From Streptomyces luteogriseus (GTDB lineage Bacteria > Actinomycetota > Actinomycetes > Streptomycetales > Streptomycetaceae): a DNA stretch of 64,000 nucleotides. The stretch covers positions 5,394,001 through 5,458,000 of the forward strand of contig NZ_JACHMS010000001.1 in the NCBI RefSeq assembly GCF_014205055.1, written 5' to 3'. Position numbers and translations under genes: made by a program. The notes beneath the pieces were generated by a model. The model did no database searches. It had not been told where the DNA came from and was given only the letters and a program-made list of their open reading frames with translations. Shown in pieces: positions 50,552 through 58,749 of the stretch (position 1 is its first letter; the number at the start of each line of letters is the position of its first letter).

Positions 50552-52365
50552 CGGACGACGCGACGGGAACGTCTTTGCACCTCGGGTTTGATGAGACCCG
50601 CACCCGTGTCGTTCTCAGGACAACCGATCAGTATCAGCAGGACCTTGTCCGACTGGCCGCCCGTTTCCGCACGGGTGGCCAGCTCGGCCCGCTTTCCGCG
50701 TCGGTGGCACTCGACGAACTGCTCGCGGACCTCAGCGCTCTCAGTGGTTGGCCGCACCATGCGGGAGTGGAATGGGCTCCGGAACTTCGGAACCTGGTGG
50801 CCGGAGTCGTCCAGGACGCCAACACGGTCAAGGAACGTCTTGCCGGGGCAAGACCCCACGGTGAAGTCCTGCCCGATGAGGTGCCAGGCCTCCTGGGGGA
50901 TACCTGGGAAGGAGAGCTCAGTGAGTTCCAGCTTCGGGACATCGCGAAGCTGCTGGCACTTCAGCACGGGGCCAACTTCAGTGTTCCTGGTGCGGGCAAA
51001 ACCCGCGTGGCCCTCGCTGTCTATGCCGCGCAGAGGGCCCAAGGGCGCGTGAGCCGGGTCTTGGTGGTCTGTCCAAAGTCGGCGTACGAATCCTGGCGCT
51101 ACGAGACGGCGGTGTGCTTCACCTACCCGCTGCGGACCCATGTCCTCGACGGATCAATGGATCAGTGGGCAGAAGTGCTGATCGTCAACTACGAGAGGCT
51201 GGACCGCTCGCTGGCCACGCTGGCGAGCTGGCTGAAGGCAGGCCCTTCGATGATCATCCTCGACGAGGCACACAGGATGAAGCTGGGAGCCCGGGGTACG
51301 TATGGTGCCGCCTGCATGGCTCTCGGCCCACTGGCCGAACGACGCATGATCCTCACCGGGACGCCGGCGCCCAATGGCTCGAAGGACCTGGAGAACTTGC
51401 TGGGCTTTGTATGGCCCGGGCACGGGCAGCGAACCGTCGTACAGGCTGTGGCAGGTGGGGACCTGGCCTACGCCAGCTCCGTCCTCCGGCCTCTGTTCAC
51501 TCGGACGACCAAGCAGGAACTCGGCCTGCCGCCGGTTTGGTTGAGGATGCGGTACGTCGACATGCCTCCGTTGCACAACGAGATCTACAGCTCGCTGGTG
51601 GGTGGTGAGAACAGTCGTGCTTCCAGAGATGACCTGAGCTCACTCGGCAAGACCGCCTTGCGGTTGCTGATGGCGGCCACCAGCCCAGCGCTCCTCTTGG
51701 AGGGGGGCAGTAGGTACGAGCCCTTGGCATATCAGCTGCCGCCTCTGGAAGTCCCGGAGGGCAGTTCGTTGTACACGCTCCTGCAGAACCTGCCGGACTA
51801 CGAGCTGTCGCCCAAGTACAAGGAAACTGTGGCCATCGTGGCGGAAAATGCTGCACGAGGCCGAAAGACGCTGGTGTGGACGACATTCGTCCGTAGCCTC
51901 ACGACTCTGGAGCGCATGCTGGAGAAGTACAGCCCAGCAGTGGTCTTCGGCGGGACACCTGATCGCGACGAGCAGTTGCGGCGCTTCCGCGAGGACCCGA
52001 GCTGCGCGGTGCTCATCTCCAACCCGGCGACCCTTGGTGAGGGCATCAGCCTGCATCACATCTGTCATGACGCTGTGTATGTGGATCGTGACTTCATGGC
52101 AGGGCGGTTCCTGCAGAGCCTTGACCGGATCCATCGCCTGGGCCTCGCGCCCGGGACAGACACGCGCGTTACCGTCTTGGCCGTCAGGAACACCATCGAT
52201 GAGGTTGTCACAGCGCGTCTGGATCAGAAGCTGGAGTTCATGGGGAAGATCCTTGACGACCCCACGGTGCAGCAACTCGCAGACCTGCAGGAGGAGCCGT
52301 CGGTCGCGGCCGGCCTGGCTCCGAATGACATCGAAGCCCTGCTGAGGCACATCAACAGCGGTTAG
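50548..52365 (+). CDS. SNF2-family DEAH helicase/translocase
   Basis: A 605-residue superfamily 2 ATPase. An N-terminal domain of about 130 residues precedes the Q-like motif FQLRDIAKLLALQHGANF, Walker A VPGAGKTRVAL (Lys151), DEAH (Asp239), motif III LTGTPAPNG, and motifs V/VI SNPATLGEGISLHH and RFLQSLDRIHRLG. This is the layout of SNF2/RapA-type dsDNA translocases. It shows no nuclease domain, so cutting would be supplied by partners. The GTG start overlaps the ParB-like stop; a hairpin follows the stop codon. Confidence 0.9.
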   Translation: MTDDATGTSLHLGFDETRTRVVLRTTDQYQQDLVRLAARFRTGGQLGPLSASVALDELLADLSALSGWPHHAGVEWAPELRNLVAGVVQDANTVKERLAGARPHGEVLPDEVPGLLGDTWEGELSEFQLRDIAKLLALQHGANFSVPGAGKTRVALAVYAAQRAQGRVSRVLVVCPKSAYESWRYETAVCFTYPLRTHVLDGSMDQWAEVLIVNYERLDRSLATLASWLKAGPSMIILDEAHRMKLGARGTYGAACMALGPLAERRMILTGTPAPNGSKDLENLLGFVWPGHGQRTVVQAVAGGDLAYASSVLRPLFTRTTKQELGLPPVWLRMRYVDMPPLHNEIYSSLVGGENSRASRDDLSSLGKTALRLLMAATSPALLLEGGSRYEPLAYQLPPLEVPEGSSLYTLLQNLPDYELSPKYKETVAIVAENAARGRKTLVWTTFVRSLTTLERMLEKYSPAVVFGGTPDRDEQLRRFREDPSCAVLISNPATLGEGISLHHICHDAVYVDRDFMAGRFLQSLDRIHRLGLAPGTDTRVTVLAVRNTIDEVVTARLDQKLEFMGKILDDPTVQQLADLQEEPSVAAGLAPNDIEALLRHINSG

Positions 52366-52366
52366 A

Positions 52367-52394
52367 GTCTGGGCGCCCTCGGGCCTGCCCAGAC
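52367..52394 (+). terminator. Hairpin after helicase gene
   Basis: GTCTGGGC (52367-52374) pairs with GCCCAGAC (52387-52394), with an inner GCCC/GGGC pair. It may attenuate read-through into the methyltransferase gene, which has its own 145-bp leader. Confidence 0.6.
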
Positions 52395-52511
52395 CCCGGG
52401 TTGGGCCGGGAATGAGGAGCAGTGGGAGACTCTTGTTGCCCTTACGCGGTGTGTGATCACCATCTCTGTAAGACTTGGCAACGGTTTTGAGTCATCTCCG
52501 GAAGGAGCGCC

Positions 52512-53861
52512 ATGCGCCCCAGCGGCCCGCAGCGCCCGCAGTTCGCCTCGCCACTGACCTCGATTGAGATCTGTGCGGGGGCAGGCGGACAGGCTGTTGG
52601 GCTGCACAACGCCGGCTTCGACCACTTGGCGCTCGTCGAGTGGGACGCGGACGCGGCAGCCACCCTCGGCGCCAATGTGGGTGGCTGGCCTGGCTGGACG
52701 ACGGAGCGGGCCAAGGCGCTGAAGCCCATGGATGTCAAAGACTTCCTTGACTCTGACGAGTACAGGAATCTTGGCCTTCCTCAAGGGGAACTGGATTTGC
52801 TGGCCGGGGGTGTCCCGTGCCCTCCATTTTCCTTGGCGGGGAAGAGGCTTGGGAAAGATGATGAGAGGGATCTGTTTCCTGAGGCCTTGAAGATCGCGGA
52901 CGCCTTGCGCCCTAGAGCTGTAATGATCGAGAATGTTCGCGGAATTCTTGAGCCGCCTGAGGTGTTCATTGAATATCGTGCTTGGATTCTGGATGAACTG
53001 CGAAAGCTAGACTATATGGTTCCCGGAGTTGACCCCTCGTCAAGCCCTCGTCAGCAGGACCTGCAGATGCGGCATGTTTGGCGTCGGCTGGATGCAAAAG
53101 ACTTCGGCGTTCCCCAGTTGCGTCCCCGAGCTATTCTTGTTGCAATCCGTGAGGATGTGCTGAAGGAAAAAGGCGTCGAGTTTGTTTGGCCGCAGCGAGT
53201 TGCGCGATTTCAGGCATCTGTGGTAGGGAAATTGCGAAGGACGATGAGGGAGCGTTGCGAGGATTTCTGGGATAAGAACCAGGAAGGAGAGTTCCCCTCG
53301 TCCGGCGATCGCACTGGTAAAGATGTATTTTACGAGTGGCTGATCAGCGCCAAGAAAGCCAAGGACGCCGGGAGGGGTGTGGCGCCAACGCTTGTCGGCG
53401 GTTCGCGGAAGCATGGTGGCGCTGACCTCGGGCCCACGCGGGCAAAGCGTGCCTGGGGGGCGATGGGCGTCGACGCGATGGGTGTGGCTAATGACCGTAA
53501 GGAATGTACCCCGGCGAGGGACCTTTTCAGGCCCGCTGGCCCGATGCTGACGGTCGAGCAAGCCGCCATCATTCAAGGGTTTCCACGTGATTGGGACTTC
53601 CAGGGGAAAAAGACGGCTCGGTACCGGCAGGTCGGCAATGCATTCCCGCCTCCAGTCGCTGAAGCCGTTGGTCGGGCAATCGCTGCGGTGCTGCGGCCAG
53701 AGCATCGAGAAGAATTGCTGGAAGGGTATGTCATGGACTCCAATGTCAGCCCTGCCGTGAAGCCGGACCCCGAGCAGATGGAGATCCCTGTGTCAGCTGT
53801 GTCGCCCGGTGATTCGGCGGGCTACGACCGTCGCGGCGATTTTGTCGGCGCACGCGGCTGA
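52512..53861 (+). CDS. C5-cytosine DNA methyltransferase
   Basis: A 449-residue m5C methyltransferase. Motif I is IEICAGAGGQAVGLHNAGF, motif IV GGVPCPPFS with catalytic Cys103, motif VI MIENVRG, motif VIII QLRPRAILVAI and motif X QVGNAFPPPVAEAVG. A target-recognition region of about 130 residues lies between VIII and IX. GGAAGGAG precedes the ATG. The middle of the gene (about 52780-53330) is clearly lower in GC than its neighbours, a sign of transfer. The last 69 nt overlap the convergent Vsr gene. Confidence 0.95.
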   Translation: MRPSGPQRPQFASPLTSIEICAGAGGQAVGLHNAGFDHLALVEWDADAAATLGANVGGWPGWTTERAKALKPMDVKDFLDSDEYRNLGLPQGELDLLAGGVPCPPFSLAGKRLGKDDERDLFPEALKIADALRPRAVMIENVRGILEPPEVFIEYRAWILDELRKLDYMVPGVDPSSSPRQQDLQMRHVWRRLDAKDFGVPQLRPRAILVAIREDVLKEKGVEFVWPQRVARFQASVVGKLRRTMRERCEDFWDKNQEGEFPSSGDRTGKDVFYEWLISAKKAKDAGRGVAPTLVGGSRKHGGADLGPTRAKRAWGAMGVDAMGVANDRKECTPARDLFRPAGPMLTVEQAAIIQGFPRDWDFQGKKTARYRQVGNAFPPPVAEAVGRAIAAVLRPEHREELLEGYVMDSNVSPAVKPDPEQMEIPVSAVSPGDSAGYDRRGDFVGARG

Positions 53862-54254
53862 CGGCTCGTGTTCCCAGAATCGGAGCACGAGCCACCCTGC
53901 TTCCTTAAGGCGTTGATCAGTGTCACGGTCGCGTTCCATGTTGCGGAGTACCTTTTCTGACCAGTACCCCGAGTTGGTCCTCGGTGGAACGTAATGCTCT
54001 GGGCAGCCGTGCCAATAGCAACCGTCAATAAACACGGCAACCTTCACCGAACGGAACACCATATCCGCTGTCCTGCGCAGGTCGGGAATCGGGCGGGCGG
54101 CAACGCGATAGCGCAGCCCTTGTGCGTGGACTAGGCGGCGAATCAGCTTCTCGGGTTTTGTGTCGCGGCTGCGGATCGCCTGCATGTTGCGGCGGCGAGC
54201 TGCCGACGAAGCCCAGGAACCAGCCGGCGCTTCCCACGTAGGATCTTCGGACAC
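53793..54254 (-). CDS. vsr: Very short patch repair (Vsr) endonuclease
   Basis: A Vsr-family nuclease of 153 aa if started at GTG 54254 (VSEDPTWEAP); a longer start at 54296 is possible. Core motifs are RNMQAIRSRDTKPEKLIRRLVHAQGLRYRV, TADMVF, VAVFIDGCYWHGCPEHY and NMERDRDTDQRLKEAGWLVLRFWEHE. In R-M loci such nucleases nick T:G mismatches formed by deamination of m5C; some family members may act as the restriction enzyme itself. It is convergent with, and overlaps, the methyltransferase gene. Confidence 0.93.
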   Translation of the reverse strand: MSEDPTWEAPAGSWASSAARRRNMQAIRSRDTKPEKLIRRLVHAQGLRYRVAARPIPDLRRTADMVFRSVKVAVFIDGCYWHGCPEHYVPPRTNSGYWSEKVLRNMERDRDTDQRLKEAGWLVLRFWEHEPSAACADKIAATVVARRITGRHS

Positions 54255-54600
54255 ATGGAAGAGGGTAGTCCGCCCCGGGGCTGAGCTCACGGTCACTGTT
54301 GGGGCCGCCCGCTTCCCGGCCAGTGTCGTGCCTCCGCGCCCCGCCTCAAGGGCGCTTCACTCCGCGGCGCTGCGTTCCGCGTCGGCTGCGCCGTTGGCCC
54401 TGCGGGCCACCCTTGACCCGGGCCGCTCCAGCACGGGAGAGAAGCGAGCGGGCGGCCCGGGGAAGCGGGGACCAGGGTGGGGAGCGCCGCCGTGCGCTGC
54501 GCAGGTGCCCGGCGTGACGGGCGCGTCAGCGTTTCCGCGCACGCCGGGTCGGCTCAGCGGCGCCCTGCCGGCGGCTTCGGTTCCCCGTGTCAGGCGGATC
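54255..54600. other. GC-rich gap, no gene recognised
   Basis: 346 bp between the vsr gene and the SEC-C gene end. Neither strand shows coding periodicity that fits a start and ribosome binding site. It contains short GC-rich direct and inverted repeats (CGCTGCG, CGGCTGCGCC) but no recognised element. Confidence 0.4.
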
Positions 54601-55617
54601 TCAGGCAGTGCTGCCGTGGCACTGGCCGTACGCCTGGCCCGACCCGCACCAGCAAGCCGCCCCCGACTGCGGCGGCCAAGCCACCGCCCGTCCCCTCGCC
54701 GCCAGCGTCGTCGCGTACTGGGGGAGGAGTGTCGCGTCGTTGGGAGAGGAGAGTTCCGATGCCGCGAAGGCCTCGTAGGACGGGACCGTGCCGGTGACGA
54801 TGCCCAGGTTCGGGGTGCCGGAGGCGGCGAGTTCGCGCAGGGACTGCTCTATCGAGGCCAGGTGCTCGGCGTGGGTCGGGTACTCCGACGTGAGGGTCGG
54901 GTACGCCTCCAGGAGTTCCGTGAGCTCGCCCGCCGGCCAGTGCAGGATCGCCACCGGGAAGGGGCGGGAGAGGGCCTCCCGGTACGCGCCCAGTTCCGCT
55001 CGGAGGCGGAGGATCTCCGCCTCCAGTTCCGCGGGGTTCTCCGAGCCCAGGGACCAGACGCGCTTGGGGTCGTGAAGTTCGTCCAGGGTGATCGGGAGGG
55101 AGTGGACCGAGTCCGCCAGGGCGTCCCACTCGTCGTGGGACTTGCCGAGCATGCGCCGGACGCGGTGGCGGCCGAAGAGGAGGGGGTGGGTGGCGTAGGG
55201 GGGCTCCTCGACGTCCGTCAGGAGGCGGTGCACGGCCTCCGTGAACGTCTCGTGGGCCGCTTCCAGTTCGTCGTGGTTCTCCAGGGACTCCGCGACGATC
55301 ACCCAGGGGGCCGGGTCCTTGGGGGACGCCACCCGGACGCCCTCGATGATCGCGCGGGCCTCGGCCTCGTGGCCGTACTCCCAGAGGTTCGAGGCCTTGA
55401 GCGCCCGTACCAGGTGGGGGTTCTCCAGGCCGTCGGGGGAGGACAGCAGGCGGTCGTAGAGCGTGGTCGCGGTGGGGCGGTCGCCGGAGAGTTCCAGATG
55501 GGCCGCTGCCCGCAGCAGCAGGGCCTCGGCGTCCTCGGGATACAGGCCGGCGGTCCGCTCCAGGCGTGCCGCCTCGGCGGTGTGGTCGACGTTTTCGGCA
55601 GGCGTGTCGGGGCGCAT
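54601..55617 (-). CDS. TPR-like protein with C-terminal SEC-C zinc motif
   Basis: A 338-residue cytosolic protein. Helical TPR-like repeats (AARLERTAGLYPEDAEALLLRAAAHLELSGDRPTATTLYDRLL) fill the N-terminal half. The C-terminus ends CWCGSGQAYGQCHG, the SEC-C zinc motif CxCxSGxxxxxCxG/H known from SecA. A -10 box TACGGT (55625-55630, minus strand) ends 7 nt before ATG 55617, suggesting leaderless expression; an in-frame GTG at 55626 is weaker. SEC-C binds ribosomal or Sec partners in SecA; the role here is unknown. Confidence 0.85.
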   Translation of the reverse strand: MRPDTPAENVDHTAEAARLERTAGLYPEDAEALLLRAAAHLELSGDRPTATTLYDRLLSSPDGLENPHLVRALKASNLWEYGHEAEARAIIEGVRVASPKDPAPWVIVAESLENHDELEAAHETFTEAVHRLLTDVEEPPYATHPLLFGRHRVRRMLGKSHDEWDALADSVHSLPITLDELHDPKRVWSLGSENPAELEAEILRLRAELGAYREALSRPFPVAILHWPAGELTELLEAYPTLTSEYPTHAEHLASIEQSLRELAASGTPNLGIVTGTVPSYEAFAASELSSPNDATLLPQYATTLAARGRAVAWPPQSGAACWCGSGQAYGQCHGSTA

Positions 55618-55725
55618 GGGTGACACCGTACTGCCGGGAGGTGACGAGCGTGAGAGATGTGCAGGCCAGACCCGATATCGAGGGTACCCAGGGCATCGAG
55701 GGCTTCTCTCACGCTCGTCGCGGAC

Positions 55726-57201
55726 CTACAGCGTCACGCCGTCTATTTGGAGGGTTTGGACCGACTTCGCGGCGAATGGGACGGCTACGGACTTGCCGGA
55801 CAGGCGGATGTCCGAGCGGGCCGTGTAGAGGTCGCCGCCACCCGTCGTGACCGTGTTCCAGCGGGGGACCAGGCCACCCGAGCCACCCGTCACCGTCGAG
55901 AAGCGGGAGAGGTCGAAGGTGAGGGTCTGGGCGGAGGTGGAGGTGTTCACCGCGACGATCACCAGGCGGCGGGCCGTCGCGTCGTACGCCGCCACCGCGT
56001 AGTCCACGTCCGTGGTCAGAATCGTCATGCCGGGGCGGATGTGGCGGCTGAACTGGGCCATCACATAGTGCTTGGTCTGGACGGTGGTGGGCTGGAGGGT
56101 GTTGGCGTCGTAGGCGATCATCGCCCACCCCGTGGACGGGTCCATGACCTGCCAGTAGCACCAGGCCGTCGGGTGCAGCCAGCGGAAGTCGAGGCAGAGG
56201 TTCGAGGCCATCGTCAGGCCCGTGCCGTCGCTGTCGCCCGTCTCGGAGTTCCACAGCTTCTTGCGGGAGGTGGTGACCACGTCCGTGTAGAGGAGGTCGC
56301 GGCGGCCGCCCGAGCCCTGGTAGCCGTGCACGTTGACCTGGGAGACCAGGCCCTTGGTGGTGGAGTTGAAGGAGGACCAGGTGGAGCGGGCCGTGTCGTA
56401 GTTCGTCTCGTCCGAGGCCGCGATGCGCAGGCCCGTGAGGCCGCGCTTGTCCAGCTCGCTGCGCATGTAGGGGAGCACGGCCGCCTGGACCGCCGGGTCC
56501 ATGTGGCAGCCCTCCTGGGTGCCGGTCGCGGTCCACCAGGTGGAGGCCGGCTCGTTGAAGGGGTCGACCGTCGCGAAGTTCACGCCCCAGTTGTTCTTCG
56601 CGTACAGGGCCGTCGCCGCCAAGTGGCTCGCATGCTGGCGGTAGTTCCAGGTCTGGAGGTTGTTGCCGCCGCCCGACGCGCCCGAGGGGTTGTGGTTGCT
56701 GCACATCCACCACATCGGGGAGTTGGCGAACAGTTCGGTGATCGCGCCGCGCTGCGTGGCCTTCACCAGCATCGCGCGCTGGTTGGCGTCCGCCGTCCAC
56801 TTCCACGCCGAGGAGGTGGGGTCCTCGTTGTTCCAGTCCTGCCAGAAGCCCTCGATCTGCTTGAAGGCGGGGATGTTGGGCGACTTCACCATCGTCTCGC
56901 CGCCGACGCTGTTGGAGCTGCACGCGCCGAGGTTGTAGCGGGCGATGTTGAGGCCCAGGCCGGGCAGGGAACGGCCGTTGTACGTGACGGACTTGGTGGT
57001 GAAGAACAGGTCGGCGAAGTCGTCCCGGGCGCCGAAGACGTTGGCCCACCAGGCGAGGGAGGTTCCCCAGCCCTCCCAGGTGCCGTACGTCGTCGACGGG
57101 TTGACGGCGATCGTGGCGTCCGCGTGCGCGGTGCCCGTCGCCAGGGCGCTGCCGAGGAACGTTCCGCCTGCTGCGGCCAGCAGACTTCTGCGTCGGATCA
57201 C
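55726..57201 (-). CDS. Secreted glycoside hydrolase family 30 enzyme
   Basis: A 491-residue exported glycosidase. The N-terminus VIRRRSLLAAAGGTFLGSALATGTAHA is a Tat-type signal. The barrel starts YGTWEGWGTSLAWWANVFG, with acid/base Glu in VDPFNEPAS and nucleophile Glu in LWNSETGD. A C-terminal beta domain (VDYAVAAYDATARRLVIVAVN, SAQTLTFDLSRF) follows. This resembles the GH30 endo-beta-1,6-galactanase branch, though the substrate is inferred. GGAGGAG lies before GTG 57201. Confidence 0.9.
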   Translation of the reverse strand: MIRRRSLLAAAGGTFLGSALATGTAHADATIAVNPSTTYGTWEGWGTSLAWWANVFGARDDFADLFFTTKSVTYNGRSLPGLGLNIARYNLGACSSNSVGGETMVKSPNIPAFKQIEGFWQDWNNEDPTSSAWKWTADANQRAMLVKATQRGAITELFANSPMWWMCSNHNPSGASGGGNNLQTWNYRQHASHLAATALYAKNNWGVNFATVDPFNEPASTWWTATGTQEGCHMDPAVQAAVLPYMRSELDKRGLTGLRIAASDETNYDTARSTWSSFNSTTKGLVSQVNVHGYQGSGGRRDLLYTDVVTTSRKKLWNSETGDSDGTGLTMASNLCLDFRWLHPTAWCYWQVMDPSTGWAMIAYDANTLQPTTVQTKHYVMAQFSRHIRPGMTILTTDVDYAVAAYDATARRLVIVAVNTSTSAQTLTFDLSRFSTVTGGSGGLVPRWNTVTTGGGDLYTARSDIRLSGKSVAVPFAAKSVQTLQIDGVTL

Positions 57202-57423
57202 GGCTCCTCCGTAAGGGAGATGGGGGCGCACACCGGTCCCCGGCCCGGCGCACAGGGGTGCCCCCGTGGTTGGTGACGAGAAGCATCGGGTGTGGCGGAT
57301 GGGTTGTCGAGGGTTCTGACGAACCTTTCTCAAACCCGTGTACGAAGTCGCGGGCCCGGGTGGAAGAGTGGTCCTGTATAACGGACCGCAGGGCATACGC
57401 GCGTACGAGGGGAGGGGCAGCCG

Positions 57424-57735
57424 ATGAACCGGAGTTGGGCGACTCTGCGTCCCGCCCTCGCGCTGCTCTTCCTGCTCGTCGAGGTGGCGCTGCTCGACAC
57501 CGGCAGCCTCACCGCCACCGTCGCGCTCGCCGCGACCGCCGCCGCCTCGTCCGCCCTCGCGCTCTGCGCCGTCATCGCCTCCCGCTGCGCGCCCACCGTG
57601 CCGCGCACACGGGTGCGTACGGCCATCCGTGACCGGGACCGGCGTACGGCCTTCCTGCCCCAGCGGGATCCCGACGCCCGGGGGCGCACCCGGCCCCGGG
57701 CACCCGGTCACGCCCTCCGGGCGACCGTCGCGTAG
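57424..57735 (+). CDS. DUF6412 family membrane protein
   Basis: A 103-residue protein with two hydrophobic segments (LRPALALLFLLVEVALLDT and the Ala-rich ATVALAATAAASSALALCAVIA) and a basic C-terminal tail (PRTRVRTAIRDRDRR). GAGGGGAGGGG precedes ATG 57424. It lies directly before the YidC-like gene, an arrangement I recall in other Streptomyces. Function unknown. Confidence 0.78.
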   Translation: MNRSWATLRPALALLFLLVEVALLDTGSLTATVALAATAAASSALALCAVIASRCAPTVPRTRVRTAIRDRDRRTAFLPQRDPDARGRTRPRAPGHALRATVA

Positions 57736-57823
57736 GGGCGTATCCACACCTGGGTGACCCCGCGCGGGTCGTCATGCCGCCATGTTCCGTTCCGGCACGA
57801 CGAGACCCCCGGAGGGCTCACCC

Positions 57824-58537
57824 ATGTCCGTCTTCGCCACCCTGGTCGAGCACCTTGCCGACCTGCTCCAGCCGCTGTTCGGCGCCTCGGCCGCCGCCGC
57901 GGCGATCGTCCTGTTCACCGCGCTCGTACGCCTCCTCGTCCACCCCCTGTCCCGGGCCGCCGCGCGCGGCCAGAAGGCCCGCACCGCGCTCCAGCCGAAG
58001 ATCGCCGAGCTGCGGAAGAAGCACGGCAGGAACCCCGAGAAGCTCCAGAAGGCCGTGCTGGAACTGCACGCCGAGGAGAAGGTGTCGCCGCTGGCCGGCT
58101 GCCTGCCCGGGATGCTCCAGATTCCCGCGTTCTTCCTGCTCTACCACCTGTTCTCCAGCGACACGATCGGTGGCGAGGCCAACGGGCTGCTCGGCCACCG
58201 GCTGTTCGCGGCGCCGCTCGGGGAGCGGTGGACGGACGCGCTCCAAGGCGGTGTGCTCAGTGGTGCGGGACTCGTCTACGCCGGGCTGTTCGTGGTGGTC
58301 GCATGCGTCGCCGCGTTCAGCTACCGGCTCAGCAAGCGCATGACGGCCGCGAACCCGGCAGCCGCCCAGGTGGGCGACGGGGAGCAGCTGCCCGGGCTGG
58401 GGGCGGTGACCAAGGTGATGCCGTTCATGTCGTTCTTCACGCTGGTCACCGTGGCCGTCGTGCCGCTGGCCGCCGCGCTGTACGTCGTGACCAGTACGAC
58501 GTGGAGTGTCGTCGAGCGGGCCGTGCTGTACAGGTGA
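57824..58537 (+). CDS. YidC/Oxa1-family membrane protein insertase (short form)
   Basis: A 237-residue YidC/Oxa1/Alb3 protein that helps insert membrane proteins. The hydrophilic groove region RGQKARTALQPKIAELRKKHGRNPEKLQKAVLELHAEEKVSPLAGCLPGMLQIPAFFLLYHLF is typical, followed by three further hydrophobic helices. It lacks the long periplasmic domain and is probably a second, specialised copy next to DUF6412. GGAGGG lies before ATG 57824. Its stop codon is within the first unit of a 35-bp repeat. Confidence 0.88.
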   Translation: MSVFATLVEHLADLLQPLFGASAAAAAIVLFTALVRLLVHPLSRAAARGQKARTALQPKIAELRKKHGRNPEKLQKAVLELHAEEKVSPLAGCLPGMLQIPAFFLLYHLFSSDTIGGEANGLLGHRLFAAPLGERWTDALQGGVLSGAGLVYAGLFVVVACVAAFSYRLSKRMTAANPAAAQVGDGEQLPGLGAVTKVMPFMSFFTLVTVAVVPLAAALYVVTSTTWSVVERAVLYR

Positions 58538-58637
58538 CCGGGCGGTCGGGGTCAGTACGTGAACCGGGTGACCGGGCGGCCGGGGGGCCAGTACGTGAAG
58601 CAGGTGACCGGGCGGGTCGGTCCAGTACGTGAACGGG
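58533..58637 (+). repeat. Three tandem 35-36 bp repeats over the yidC-like stop codon
   Basis: Units begin GGTGACCGGGCGG and end CAGTACGTGAA(C/G): about 58533-58566, 58567-58602 and 58603-58637. The first contains the TGA of the YidC-like gene. There is no unique spacer. Confidence 0.78.
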
Positions 58638-58749
58638 GTATTGCGGAGTGCACGCCCAGCTTGGAGGATCGACCAGTCCTCCGATGGCTGCCCCGCCGCA
58701 CCCGGGTCGCGCGCATCGGCCGGGCGCCCGCGATCGAGGGAGACTGATC

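Noticed and set aside
48396..54254. Naming the island DISARM
   Set aside because: A SNF2 helicase and an m5C methyltransferase fit, but the defining drmA helicase, drmB (DUF1998) and PLD-type drmC are absent.
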